From: Rhizobium sp. BK251
GTDB lineage: Bacteria > Pseudomonadota > Alphaproteobacteria > Rhizobiales > Rhizobiaceae
DNA length: 64,000 bases
NCBI RefSeq assembly: GCF_004345245.1
Contig: NZ_SLUQ01000005.1
Location: 124,001-188,000 of the forward strand
Reading direction: 5' to 3'
Each line of letters opens with the position of its first letter. Within the stretch, counting starts at the first letter, position 1. Position numbers and translations under genes: made by a program. The notes below the pieces were generated by a model. The model was given only the letters and a program-made list of their open reading frames with translations, was not told the origin of the DNA and ran no database searches. Shown in pieces: positions 16,386 through 24,519 of this stretch.

Positions 16386-17386
16386 CGGTGATTGCAACCG
16401 ACAGTGCTGGCCTTGTCGTGCGCGGATTGACCACGACTTTCGAGACATCGAGGGGGGTCGCGATTGCCGCTGCCGATGTCGATTTCGACGTGGCGCCGGG
16501 CGAGGTCGTCGGCCTCGTCGGCGAATCCGGCTCGGGCAAGAGCGTTACGCTGCGCTCGATCATGCGGCTGATACGCGAGCCGGGCAAGGTGAGCGGCCGG
16601 GTGGAGTGGCAGGGCCGTGACTTGGTCGCCATGCCCGAGGAGGAGCTTCGCCGCATCCGGGGCAGCGAGATCGCCATGATCTTCCAGGAGCCGATGACGG
16701 CGCTCAATCCGGTTCTTCCGGTCGGACTGCAGATCGAGGAAAACCTGATGGCCCACACGCGGCTGTCGGCCCGAGAGCGCCGGGCACGGGCGCTCGAGCT
16801 GATGAACATCGTCGGCATCCCGGCGGCCGAGCGAAGGCTCGACGAATATCCGCATCAGTTCTCCGGCGGCATGCGCCAGCGTGCCATGATCGCGATCGCG
16901 CTTGCCTGTTCACCGAAGCTGCTGCTGGCGGACGAGCCGACCACGGCCCTCGACGTCACGATCCAGGACCAGATCCTGAAACTCCTTCTCGATCTGCGCG
17001 ACCGGCTCTCCATGAGCGTCGTCCTCGTCACCCATGACCTCGGCGTGGTTGCCGCGACCTGTGACAGGATGGCCGTGATGTATGCCGGGCGCATCGTCGA
17101 GACGGGGACCGTCGCGGAGGTCTTCGCCCGTCCGCGCCACCCGTACACGCGTGGCCTGCTCGGCTCGGTCCCGAGATCGAACGTGGCCCGCACGATGCTT
17201 TCGTCGATCGAAGGTACGCCGCCGAGCCTCACCAATCTTCCGCAGGGCTGTTCCTTCCATCCACGCTGCAGCTTTGCGGCTGCGCAGTGCCTTGAGGAGC
17301 GTCCGCCGCTGGAGACTGTCGCGAGGGGCAGAAAGGTTGCCTGTTTCAGGCAGGAAGTAGTGGCCAAGGCGGAGGCGATCCTATGA
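16382..17386 (+). CDS. Dpp/Opp-type ABC ATPase, DppD-like
   Basis: Cytosolic ATPase of 334 residues. Walker A GESGSGKS (about 48-55), EPMTALNPV, signature FSGGMRQR, Walker [12 protein letters not shown] and the switch His in LVTHDLGVV are all intact. The C-terminal oligopeptide-transporter extension is present: [13 protein letters not shown] and the cysteine-rich end GCSFHPRC...AAAQC, seen in peptide importers. It is coupled at both ends by ATGA overlaps and works as a heterodimer with the next ATPase. Confidence 0.93.
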   Translation: MTVIATDSAGLVVRGLTTTFETSRGVAIAAADVDFDVAPGEVVGLVGESGSGKSVTLRSIMRLIREPGKVSGRVEWQGRDLVAMPEEELRRIRGSEIAMIFQEPMTALNPVLPVGLQIEENLMAHTRLSARERRARALELMNIVGIPAAERRLDEYPHQFSGGMRQRAMIAIALACSPKLLLADEPTTALDVTIQDQILKLLLDLRDRLSMSVVLVTHDLGVVAATCDRMAVMYAGRIVETGTVAEVFARPRHPYTRGLLGSVPRSNVARTMLSSIEGTPPSLTNLPQGCSFHPRCSFAAAQCLEERPPLETVARGRKVACFRQEVVAKAEAIL

Positions 17387-18414
17387 GCGCGCCGATCCCG
17401 CTCATTTCGGTCGATGGCGTGTACAAGCGCTTTGCCGGCCCCGATTCGCTTCTGCGGCGCATCTCCGGCAAGCCGCCGCTTGCAGTTCACGCCCTGAACG
17501 ATGTGAGCCTCGAGGTGCATCGGGGCGAAACCCTCGGCATCGTCGGTGAGTCCGGCTGCGGCAAGTCCACCCTGGCGCGATGCCTGGTGCGGCTCTATGA
17601 GCCTGACGGCGGTGCCATCCGCTTCGAAGGCAAGGACATTGCGGCGCTCAAGCCCTCCGAGCGGCGCGCCTTCAACCGGCGTGTCCAGATGATCTTCCAG
17701 GATCCCTACAGTTCGCTCAACCCGCGCATGACTGTCAGCCAGATCCTCACGGAGGCGCTTGGCGTGCATCGCATGCGGCCGAGGAAGGAGATCCCCCACC
17801 GCATCGACGAACTCCTCGATCTCGTCCGCCTGCCGCGGGATGCGGCCCACCGCTACCCGCATGAATTTTCCGGCGGCCAGCGCCAGCGCATCGGCATCGC
17901 GCGTGCCCTGGCGGTCGAGCCGGAAGTGATCGTGGCGGACGAGCTGGTCTCGGCCCTCGACGTTTCCGTGCAGGCGCAGGTGGTCAATCTGCTGCTCCAG
18001 CTCCAGCAGGAACTGCATCTGACAGTCATCTTCGTTGCGCATGATCTTCGCCTCGTGCGCCACATCTCCCATCGCGTCGCCGTGATGTATCTGGGCCAGG
18101 TGGTGGAGATAAGCCCCTCGGAGGCTCTGTTTTCGACGCCACGCCACCCCTATTCGAAAGCGCTCCTCGATGCAGCACCGGAACTCGACCCGGCGCGCCG
18201 CAGCCGCACGGTAGCGGCCCGCGGCGAGCTGCCGAGCCCGCTTCATCTGCCGCCCGGCTGTCCCTTCGCCAGCCGCTGCCCGCGCGTCTTCGAGCGTTGT
18301 CACGTCGAAAGACCGGCGCTGACGGCGCGCGGACCGAACCGTCGCGCCGCGTGTCATCTGCCCGATTTCGGTGCGCCCTCCGCAATCCAATCCGATGAGG
18401 TTATGAAATCATGA
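17383..18414 (+). CDS. Dpp/Opp-type ABC ATPase, DppF-like
   Basis: Second ATPase of the importer, 343 residues. Walker [22 protein letters not shown], signature FSGGQRQR, Walker [13 protein letters not shown] and switch His in [13 protein letters not shown] are intact. The C-terminal [14 protein letters not shown] and GCPFASRCP extension matches the DppF/OppF type. The start overlaps the DppD-like stop and the stop overlaps the start of the M32 peptidase, so importer and peptidase are made together. Confidence 0.93.
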   Translation: MSAPIPLISVDGVYKRFAGPDSLLRRISGKPPLAVHALNDVSLEVHRGETLGIVGESGCGKSTLARCLVRLYEPDGGAIRFEGKDIAALKPSERRAFNRRVQMIFQDPYSSLNPRMTVSQILTEALGVHRMRPRKEIPHRIDELLDLVRLPRDAAHRYPHEFSGGQRQRIGIARALAVEPEVIVADELVSALDVSVQAQVVNLLLQLQQELHLTVIFVAHDLRLVRHISHRVAVMYLGQVVEISPSEALFSTPRHPYSKALLDAAPELDPARRSRTVAARGELPSPLHLPPGCPFASRCPRVFERCHVERPALTARGPNRRAACHLPDFGAPSAIQSDEVMKS

Positions 18415-19928
18415 GCTTTTCCGCATTCGAAGGCGAGGTGGCGAAGGTCAACGACATTCTCTGCGCCGTGAACCTGCTCACCTGGGACGCGCGCACCATG
18501 ATGCCGCCCGGCGGCGTCGAGGCGCGCGGCAAGCAGATTGCAACGCTTGCCGGTCTTGCCCGTGACATTGCGACCGGCGATGCCATGCTGGGCGCGATCG
18601 AGAAGGCGAAGCGGGAACTTGGTGATGCCGGGGCCGATCCCGAGCGCCGGGCCGCGGTGGAGCAGGCTGCCGCCGCAATCGCCACGCTGTCGCGCATCCC
18701 GGCCAGCCTCGTCGCCGAGGCGACGGAACTGAAGACCGCAGCGCAGGCCGTCTGGAGCAAGGCGCGCGCTGCCGATGATTTTGCCGCCTTCGCGCCCACG
18801 CTGGAGCGGACCATGGAGATGCAGCGCGAGATCGCCGGCGCAATAGGCTATGCCGACCATCCCTATGACGCGCTGATCGGCACCTATGAGCCGGGCATGA
18901 CCTGGGCACGCCTTCGCGATCTTTATGGCGAGCTCGGTTCCGTCCTGGCTCCGCTGCTGGCGCAAGCCCAGGCCGCGCGGCCGGTTCGCGAGGAGGTGTT
19001 GCAGCGCACCTACCCGGTCGAACAGCAGCGCGCCTTCTCGAGCACCATCTCCGAGCGCTTCGGCTATGATTTTCGTCGCGGCCGGCTGGACGACACCGTT
19101 CACCCCTTCGAGATTTCCTTCACGCGCTCGGACGTGCGCATTACGGGCCGCTTCCGGGAGACCTGGCTGCCCGGCGGGCTCTTCGCGGTCTGGCACGAGG
19201 CCGGCCACGGCATCTATGAACAGGGAATTGCCGAACGGTTTACACGGTCGGTCTTCGCAACCGATTTCATCAATCTCTATGCCGTAGGCGGGGCGAGCTT
19301 CGGCATGCACGAATCCCAGTCGCGTCTCTGGGAAAATCGCGTCGGACGTTCGCGCCAGTTCTGGGAACTGCATTTCGGAGAGCTCAGGGCGGTCTTTCCC
19401 GACCAGCTCTCGGATGTGTCCGTCGACGAATTCTGGCGTGCCGTCAACGCCGCGCGTCCGAGCCTGATCCGCGTCGAGGCCGATGAACTCACCTACGACT
19501 TTCACATCATGCTCCGCTCGGAGATCGAGGCCGGTCTCATGGCGGGGGATATCCGGGTTGCCGACCTGCCGGAGATCTGGCGCGAAAGGATGCGCCACTA
19601 TCTGGGCCTCGACGTCCCGAACGATACGGTCGGCGTGCTGCAGGATGTGCACTGGTCGTCGGGCATGGTCGGATCCTTCCCCACCTACACGATCGGCAAC
19701 ATCATGTCCTCGCAGCTCTTTGCAAAGGCCCGGACGGTGCCAGCCGTCGAACGGGGCCTCGATGGCGGCGACTACGCCCCACTGAGGTCGTGGCTCAACG
19801 AGAATGTGCATCGATACGGCCGCTCGAAGTCGCCGGGAGAGATTCTGGAAGAGGCCACGGGCGCGCCGCTCTCAGTCGATTCCTACGCCGAAGATCTCGG
19901 GCGGAAGGTCGCCGAACTCTCGCGCTGA
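18411..19928 (+). CDS. M32-family metallocarboxypeptidase
   Basis: Thermostable carboxypeptidase 1 family (M32), 505 residues, cytosolic. The zinc motif HEAGHGIYEQ holds HExxH, and MHESQSRLWEN supplies the third ligand Glu region; ITGRFRETWLPGGLF and GTYEPGMT are further M32 landmarks. It removes C-terminal residues from peptides one at a time. Fusion into the importer operon through an ATGA overlap suggests that it trims imported peptides, with the M20 enzyme of the divergent arm taking the final dipeptides. It ends the operon. Confidence 0.92.
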   Translation: MSFSAFEGEVAKVNDILCAVNLLTWDARTMMPPGGVEARGKQIATLAGLARDIATGDAMLGAIEKAKRELGDAGADPERRAAVEQAAAAIATLSRIPASLVAEATELKTAAQAVWSKARAADDFAAFAPTLERTMEMQREIAGAIGYADHPYDALIGTYEPGMTWARLRDLYGELGSVLAPLLAQAQAARPVREEVLQRTYPVEQQRAFSSTISERFGYDFRRGRLDDTVHPFEISFTRSDVRITGRFRETWLPGGLFAVWHEAGHGIYEQGIAERFTRSVFATDFINLYAVGGASFGMHESQSRLWENRVGRSRQFWELHFGELRAVFPDQLSDVSVDEFWRAVNAARPSLIRVEADELTYDFHIMLRSEIEAGLMAGDIRVADLPEIWRERMRHYLGLDVPNDTVGVLQDVHWSSGMVGSFPTYTIGNIMSSQLFAKARTVPAVERGLDGGDYAPLRSWLNENVHRYGRSKSPGEILEEATGAPLSVDSYAEDLGRKVAELSR

Positions 19929-20396
19929 CGCGGGTCGATTGGCGGCCTTGGAGGCAGTATCGGCAGCGGCAATTTCGCCCGGGGCCAAGTTGGCCGGGAC
20001 GTGCAATTCATGCCGCTTTTCTTCAATCCTCCACGGGCCTTTGCCGGTAGTCTCGAAACATAGCGAACGACTTGAAGCCTCCCACAAGTCTCGCTTTAAC
20101 TAGCCCCGGCCCTGCCCAGCCGGGACCTGGGATCTGTCCCGCCTACCCGCAGATCCCCGGCTGCTCTCCGTCCCCCCTCCGGAGAGCAGCCCCCCTCTTT
20201 CTCCCTACCGGCATGAATTCGTTTCTTTTTTCCGCTTTTTCCTGCTTCGGCTCTTAACTCCGCGCATGCCCCCACCCCGTCACGTTTAACACCGTTTAGC
20301 AGCCATTAACTGGTTTATCGGCCTCGTCGGATGCACTCTCATCTCACCGGACAAGCAAAGCCGGAACGCAAGATGTAGATACGAAAGGGTCTGATT
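19929..20396. other. 468-bp gap without a convincing gene
   Basis: Between the M32 peptidase and the AraC regulator. It holds the 12-bp-stem hairpin at 20159-20191, a pyrimidine-rich run after it, and an AT-richer stretch near 20278-20320 where GTTTA recurs three times at short spacing. Small open frames here show no gene-like start or composition. The last 80 bases probably contain the AraC-gene promoter; AAAGGG eight bases before 20397 is its ribosome site. Confidence 0.6.
20159..20191 (+). terminator. terminator-like hairpin after the importer operon
   Basis: GGCTGCTCTCCG and CGGAGAGCAGCC form a perfect 12-bp stem with a nine-base C-rich loop, 231 bases after the M32 stop. It is followed by CCCCTCTTTCT, a weak U-tract. 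It may be the 3' end of the importer mRNA. Confidence 0.55.
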
Positions 20397-21035
20397 ATGC
20401 TTATGCAGTCGTCCGCCACGTTCTCTCACTCAGCCGGTGCAGAATTGCAGCCCAGCCTTGCGACCTCTGCTTCCGCCGCACTTCTCCTCGGTGTCGAAAG
20501 CGCGAACCGCGAACGTGTCTCCGCCATCCTTAGCGATGCGCAGAGGCTGGTGGGTGAAAATCCGGGCCAGGCACTCGAGCTTCTCAATCAGGCTTTCGCC
20601 CTGCTGCGCGGCCGCGAACAGGCCGCTCCCGAGCCTACCATTGCGCGTGGTGGCCTTACCCCTTGGCAGTGCCGCAAGGTCGAGGCTCACATCGGTGAGA
20701 AGCTCGGTTCAAATATCGGCGTCGAAGAGCTCGCCAAGCTTGTTCGCCTGAGCATGAGCCACTTCTCCCGCGCCTTTAAGATCAGCTTCGAGGTTACACC
20801 CTACGCCTACATCATCCGCAAGCGCGTCGAGCTTGCCCAGACCCTGATGCTGGAGACGGAAAAGTCGCTGAGCGAAATCGCGCTCGATTGCGGCCTGTCC
20901 GACCAGGCGCACCTCTCCAACCTGTTCCGTCGCAGCGTCGGCACGAGCCCGAATTCATGGCGCCGCCGCAGCCGTCAGGAAAGAAGCTACGTCCGTCCCG
21001 TGGCAGAGCGTGCATCGCAGGCGGCGTACGTATAG
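20397..21035 (+). CDS. AraC-family transcriptional regulator
   Basis: A 212-residue protein with the double helix-turn-helix of AraC regulators in residues about 90-190: GVEELAKLVRLSMSHFSRAF, VTPYAYIIRKRVELAQTLML, LSEIALDCGLSDQAHLSNLF and FRRSVGTSPNSWRR. The N-terminal 80 residues (helical, with RVSAILSDAQRLVGENPGQA) match no sensor domain I know, so it may respond through protein partners or level alone. The ATG at 20397 has AAAGGG at the right distance. It converges on the gabD-like gene with only four bases between the stops. Confidence 0.85.
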   Translation: MLMQSSATFSHSAGAELQPSLATSASAALLLGVESANRERVSAILSDAQRLVGENPGQALELLNQAFALLRGREQAAPEPTIARGGLTPWQCRKVEAHIGEKLGSNIGVEELAKLVRLSMSHFSRAFKISFEVTPYAYIIRKRVELAQTLMLETEKSLSEIALDCGLSDQAHLSNLFRRSVGTSPNSWRRRSRQERSYVRPVAERASQAAYV

Positions 21036-21050
21036 TTCGCTATACGTCGC
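21025..21050. terminator. hairpin made of two convergent stop codons
   Basis: CGTATAG-TTCG-CTATACG (21029-21046) with flanking CG-rich pairing. The AraC-gene stop TAG is in the left arm and the minus-strand stop of the aldehyde dehydrogenase is in the right arm, so the four-base intergenic TTCG is the loop. It may serve as a shared terminator; T-runs are lacking on both sides. Confidence 0.4.
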
Positions 21051-22518
21051 CGATGCAGATGTACTTGATTTCCAGGTAGTCATCGGCGCCGTGTCGCGAG
21101 CCCTCGCGACCGATGCCGGACTGCTTAATACCGCCGAAGGGCGCTGTCTCTGAGGATATGAGGCCGGTATTCACACCGACCATTCCATATTCAAGAGCTT
21201 CTGCAACGCGCCAGACCTTCTTCAGGTCGCCAGCAAAGAAATAAGCTGCAAGTCCGAATTCGGTATCGTTCGCCTGTGCGATGACGTCCTCCACCGTCTC
21301 GAAGCGGAAAAGCGGGGCCACGGGCCCGAAAGTCTCCTCCTTCGCCACCTTCATGTTGCGGTCGACTCCGGTCAGAACCGTCGGCGCATAGAATGTGCCG
21401 GGTCCCTCGATGCGGTAGCCGCCGGTCACCAGCTTCGCTCCCTTCGATCGCGCGTCCCGCACATGGTCCTCGACCTTGGCCATGCCCTGTTCGTCGATCA
21501 GCGGACCGATCGTCACGCCTTCCCTGAAACCTTCGCCGACTGCAAGTTGCTCCACCCGGGCGGCAAGCTTTGCCGCAAAGGCCTCATAGACGCCCGATTG
21601 CACGTAGAGCCGGTTGGCGCAGACGCAGGTCTGGCCGGCGTTACGGTATTTGGAGACGATCGCGCCTTCGACGGCTGCATCCAGGTCCGCATCGTCGAAG
21701 ACGATGAAAGGGGCGTTACCGCCGAGCTCAAGGCCCATCTTCTTGATCTGGTCGGCACATTGCTTCATCAGGATTCGGCCGACCTCTGTCGATCCGGTGA
21801 AGCTGATCTTGCGCACCTTTTCATTGCTGCAGAGTTCGCGGCCGATCGCGGGCCCATCCTGGCCGACGATGATGTTGAGCACACCGGCCGGCACGCCCGC
21901 CTGTTCGGCGAGCGCTGCGAGTGCAATTGCGGAAAGCGGCGTCTGCTCCGCCGGCTTGGAAACCACGGTGCAGCCAACGGCGAGCGCCGGGGCGATCTTG
22001 CGGGCAATCATCGCCGCAGGAAAGTTCCATGGCGTGATCGTGCCGACGACGCCGACCGGCTGCCGGATCACGAACATGCGCTTGTCTGTCTGCGCGGCGG
22101 GAATGGTTTCCCCGTAGATGCGCTTGGCCTCCTCGCCATACCATTCGATATAGGACGCGGCATAGAGTATCTCGCCCTTCGCCTCGGCGAGCGGCTTGCC
22201 CATCTCCGCCGTCAGGATCGCCGCCAGATCGTCCGCGTTGGCGACCATGAGATCGAACCACTTACGCAGGATCGCGGCACGCTCCTTTGCAGGCCGTGTG
22301 GCCCAGGCGGGTTGCGCTGCGTGGGCGGCGTCGATTGCCGCTCTGGTTTCCGTGGCTCCCATGTCGGGGAACACCGCAAGCACTTCCCCCGTTGCGGGAT
22401 TGATGATGTCGAAGGTCGACGTCGCGTTTCCGACGGTCCAGACGCCGTTGATGTAGCCCCTGTCGCGCAGGAAAGTTGTCGAGGCGACCCGTTTGATGAG
22501 GGCATCGGTGAAGGGCAT
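21040..22518 (-). CDS. gabD: NAD(P)-dependent succinate-semialdehyde dehydrogenase-like protein
   Basis: Aldehyde dehydrogenase of 492 residues, most like GabD, oxidising succinate semialdehyde to succinate. PWNFPAAMIARKIAPALA, FTGSTEVGR, LELGGNAPF with the general-base Glu, NAGQTCVCANR with the catalytic Cys, and EETFGPVAPLF are all present, and PFGGIKQSGIGREG near the C-terminus is typical of GabD. ATG 22518 was chosen because the frame upstream lacks similarity. It is divergent from a MerR+XRE+cupin regulator, with nested palindromes between them, so local control is likely. Glutarate semialdehyde dehydrogenase is an alternative role. Confidence 0.85.
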   Translation of the reverse strand: MPFTDALIKRVASTTFLRDRGYINGVWTVGNATSTFDIINPATGEVLAVFPDMGATETRAAIDAAHAAQPAWATRPAKERAAILRKWFDLMVANADDLAAILTAEMGKPLAEAKGEILYAASYIEWYGEEAKRIYGETIPAAQTDKRMFVIRQPVGVVGTITPWNFPAAMIARKIAPALAVGCTVVSKPAEQTPLSAIALAALAEQAGVPAGVLNIIVGQDGPAIGRELCSNEKVRKISFTGSTEVGRILMKQCADQIKKMGLELGGNAPFIVFDDADLDAAVEGAIVSKYRNAGQTCVCANRLYVQSGVYEAFAAKLAARVEQLAVGEGFREGVTIGPLIDEQGMAKVEDHVRDARSKGAKLVTGGYRIEGPGTFYAPTVLTGVDRNMKVAKEETFGPVAPLFRFETVEDVIAQANDTEFGLAAYFFAGDLKKVWRVAEALEYGMVGVNTGLISSETAPFGGIKQSGIGREGSRHGADDYLEIKYICIGDV

Positions 22519-22612
22519 GGCTGTGCTCCCTGAGTGGAAGAGGTGCGGGCAGCCTGCCGGCCGCATCCGCGCCATTTCGTAGAAACTGCCTGACACCCGA
22601 AATGATGGTTGC

Positions 22613-22646
22613 AGGTTTTGCAAAAAACCTACATTTTTTCTGTAGG
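22613..22646. promoter_or_regulatory. nested palindromes between gabD-like gene and its probable regulator
   Basis: AGGTTTT-GCAA-AAAACCT (22613-22630) overlaps CCTACA-N7-TGTAGG (22628-22646), and both are enclosed by TTGCA and TGCAA. They lie in the 223-bp gap about 95 bases from both divergent start codons, the expected place for an operator of the MerR+XRE+cupin protein. The repeats are seen directly; binding is inferred. Confidence 0.55.
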
Positions 22647-22741
22647 AATGCAACGGCGTTCTGAAGTCGCAGTCCTTGCCGGCGGGCTGCGCCGACAATG
22701 CTGTCTTTGGTCATGTCAACGAAGGGATGGGGAGTTTCCCG

Positions 22742-23560
22742 ATGAGCAAGGCCGAGCCCGTTCGCTACAGGGTGGCGGAGGCCGCGCGATTGGCCGGCGT
22801 GTCGGCGTCGACGCTGAGGCTCTGGGAAAGCCAGGGTCTTGTCGTGCCGGCGCGCACCGGCAGCGGCCATCGGCAATACACCGCCGCGGATATCGCCCGA
22901 TTGAAGCGCATATCCTGGTTCCGCACGGGGCGGGGGCTCAATCCGGCGGCGATCAGGGAGACACTGGAGATCGAGGACGGGGCAGGGCACCAGGCGACAT
23001 CAGGTGCGGACGGCGTTTCGCAGGACCTCGGGCGGAAGCTGCGGAGCCTTCGCCGTGCAGCGGGAAAGACGCTTGAACAGGTTGCGAGCGCTACGGGCAT
23101 CACGCCGTCCGCACTTTCAACGCTCGAGCGCACCTCTCAGGGCGTAAGCTTCAAGACGCTGCATGATCTCGCCGAGCACTACGGTACCACCGTCTCGCGG
23201 CTCTCCGGCGAGGACGGCGAGGAGGCCCGGGCGCTGGTGCGTGCCGGCCAGTGGCGCACCTGGCCCACATCGGGATCCGGCGTGACAGTGCAACTGCTCG
23301 CCGAGGGCGGCAACGTGATGGATTGCCATCGTTTCGTGCTGGCGCCGGGTGCGACCAGCGAGGGCGCCTACCGGCATGACGGCGAGGAATTCATCCACGT
23401 TCTTTCGGGGCGGCTCGAACTGGTCCTCGATGCCGATCAGTTCTACGAGCTCGCGGCCGGCGATTCCCTCTATTTCGAAAGCGCTCGATACCATTCCTGG
23501 CGCAACCGACATGATGGCGAGACGGTTCTCATCTGGATCAATACCCCTCCAACCTTCTGA
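22742..23560 (+). CDS. regulator with MerR HTH, XRE HTH and cupin domain
   Basis: A 272-residue protein with three parts. Residues 8-75 form a MerR winged helix (YRVAEAARLAGVSASTLRLW, SGHRQYTAADIARL). Residues about 97-155 form a phage-repressor-type HTH (LGRKLRSLRRAAGKTLEQVA, ITPSALSTLERTSQGVSFKT). Residues about 185-270 form a cupin (MDCHRFVLAPGATSEGAYRH, EEFIHVLSGRLELVLD, ARYHSWRN). XRE+cupin proteins are common regulators of catabolic genes; the additional MerR head gives two DNA-binding modules in one chain. The ATG at 22742 follows GGGGAG. It faces the gabD-like gene and likely controls it and itself. Confidence 0.85.
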   Translation: MSKAEPVRYRVAEAARLAGVSASTLRLWESQGLVVPARTGSGHRQYTAADIARLKRISWFRTGRGLNPAAIRETLEIEDGAGHQATSGADGVSQDLGRKLRSLRRAAGKTLEQVASATGITPSALSTLERTSQGVSFKTLHDLAEHYGTTVSRLSGEDGEEARALVRAGQWRTWPTSGSGVTVQLLAEGGNVMDCHRFVLAPGATSEGAYRHDGEEFIHVLSGRLELVLDADQFYELAAGDSLYFESARYHSWRNRHDGETVLIWINTPPTF

Positions 23561-23666
23561 AGTGCTGGCAAACTCGGGCGGAAAGCGGTATCCCCCGCCC
23601 GCGCTTTAGGCTATAGCCCGAAAGGGTTGGAATTAGCAGCGACAGACGAGGAGCCCGGAGAGTTTC

Positions 23667-24293
23667 ATGGCCGCCAGCATTCGTTATCATGAAGGGGATA
23701 TCTCAGCAGCCGATGCCGGGCGCTATACCGGTGCCGTTGCGATCGACACGGAAACCCTCGGGCTGGTTCCGCGTCGCGACCGGCTCTGCGTCGTCCAGCT
23801 TTCGCCGGGCGACGGCACGGCTGATGTGATCCGTATCGCCGCCGGGCAGAAGGAAGCGCCGAACCTGGTGGCAATGCTTGCCGATCCGGCGCGCCAGAAG
23901 ATTTTTCACTTCGGCCGTTTTGATATTGCGGTCCTCTTCCATACCTTCGGGGTTACGACCGTGCCGGTCTTCTGCACGAAGATCGCCTCGCGTCTCTGCC
24001 GGACCTATACGGATCGCCACGGTCTCAAGGACAATCTGAAGGAGATGCTCGACGTCGATATCTCCAAGGCGCAGCAGTCCTCGGACTGGGCAGCCACGGT
24101 CCTTTCGCCGGCGCAGCTCGAATATGCCGCCTCCGACGTGCTCCATCTGCATGCGCTGCGCGACAAGCTGACGGAGCGGCTGGTGCGGGACGGCCGCATG
24201 GAACACGCGGAAGCCTGCTTCACGTTCCTTCCCACGCGTGCCAAGCTTGATCTGCTCGGCTGGGAAGAGACGGACATCTTCGCCCACAGCTAG
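23667..24293 (+). CDS. short ribonuclease D-like 3'-5' exonuclease
   Basis: DEDDy exonuclease, 208 residues. IDTETLGL (Exo I, about residues 26-33), FHFGRFDIAVL (Exo II) and LEYAASDVLHLH (Exo III, with Tyr and Asp) provide the four acidic residues and the tyrosine. QSSDWAATVLSPAQ is the usual RNase D lead-in. The protein stops after the nuclease domain and lacks the HRDC domains of E. coli Rnd, as is common for short alphaproteobacterial forms; a role in tRNA 3' processing is inferred. ATG 23667 follows GGAGAG. Confidence 0.85.
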   Translation: MAASIRYHEGDISAADAGRYTGAVAIDTETLGLVPRRDRLCVVQLSPGDGTADVIRIAAGQKEAPNLVAMLADPARQKIFHFGRFDIAVLFHTFGVTTVPVFCTKIASRLCRTYTDRHGLKDNLKEMLDVDISKAQQSSDWAATVLSPAQLEYAASDVLHLHALRDKLTERLVRDGRMEHAEACFTFLPTRAKLDLLGWEETDIFAHS

Positions 24294-24369
24294 TCGCCGC
24301 GCGACAGGGGGTCGGCCTCGCGCAGCATTGCGCGGGCAAGGCCGCGTTACGTTTCGTTAAGAAAATTCT

Positions 24370-24394
24370 GCTTAAATTTCCTTTAATTTTAAGC
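24370..24394. promoter_or_regulatory. AT-rich inverted repeat before the orphan gene
   Basis: GCTTAAA-N11-TTTAAGC, perfect 7-bp arms in an AT-rich stretch (24350-24400) inside otherwise GC-rich DNA, about 125 bases upstream of the 24520 start codon. It is a possible operator or promoter region. Confidence 0.35.
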
Positions 24395-24519
24395 ATTCGA
24401 CGACGCGATGCTGCGTCGGCGCGGACAGGAGGGTCTGTCAGCGAATGCAGCGGGCCGCATGCAGGCGGCCGTCATGTGACCTGCTTCCCCCATCTCATCG
24501 TCAGAGAAAGGAGCATGCC

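Noticed and set aside
22519..22698. 60-codon N-terminal extension of the gabD-like gene
   Set aside because: It runs through the palindromic divergent promoter region and does not resemble aldehyde dehydrogenases.
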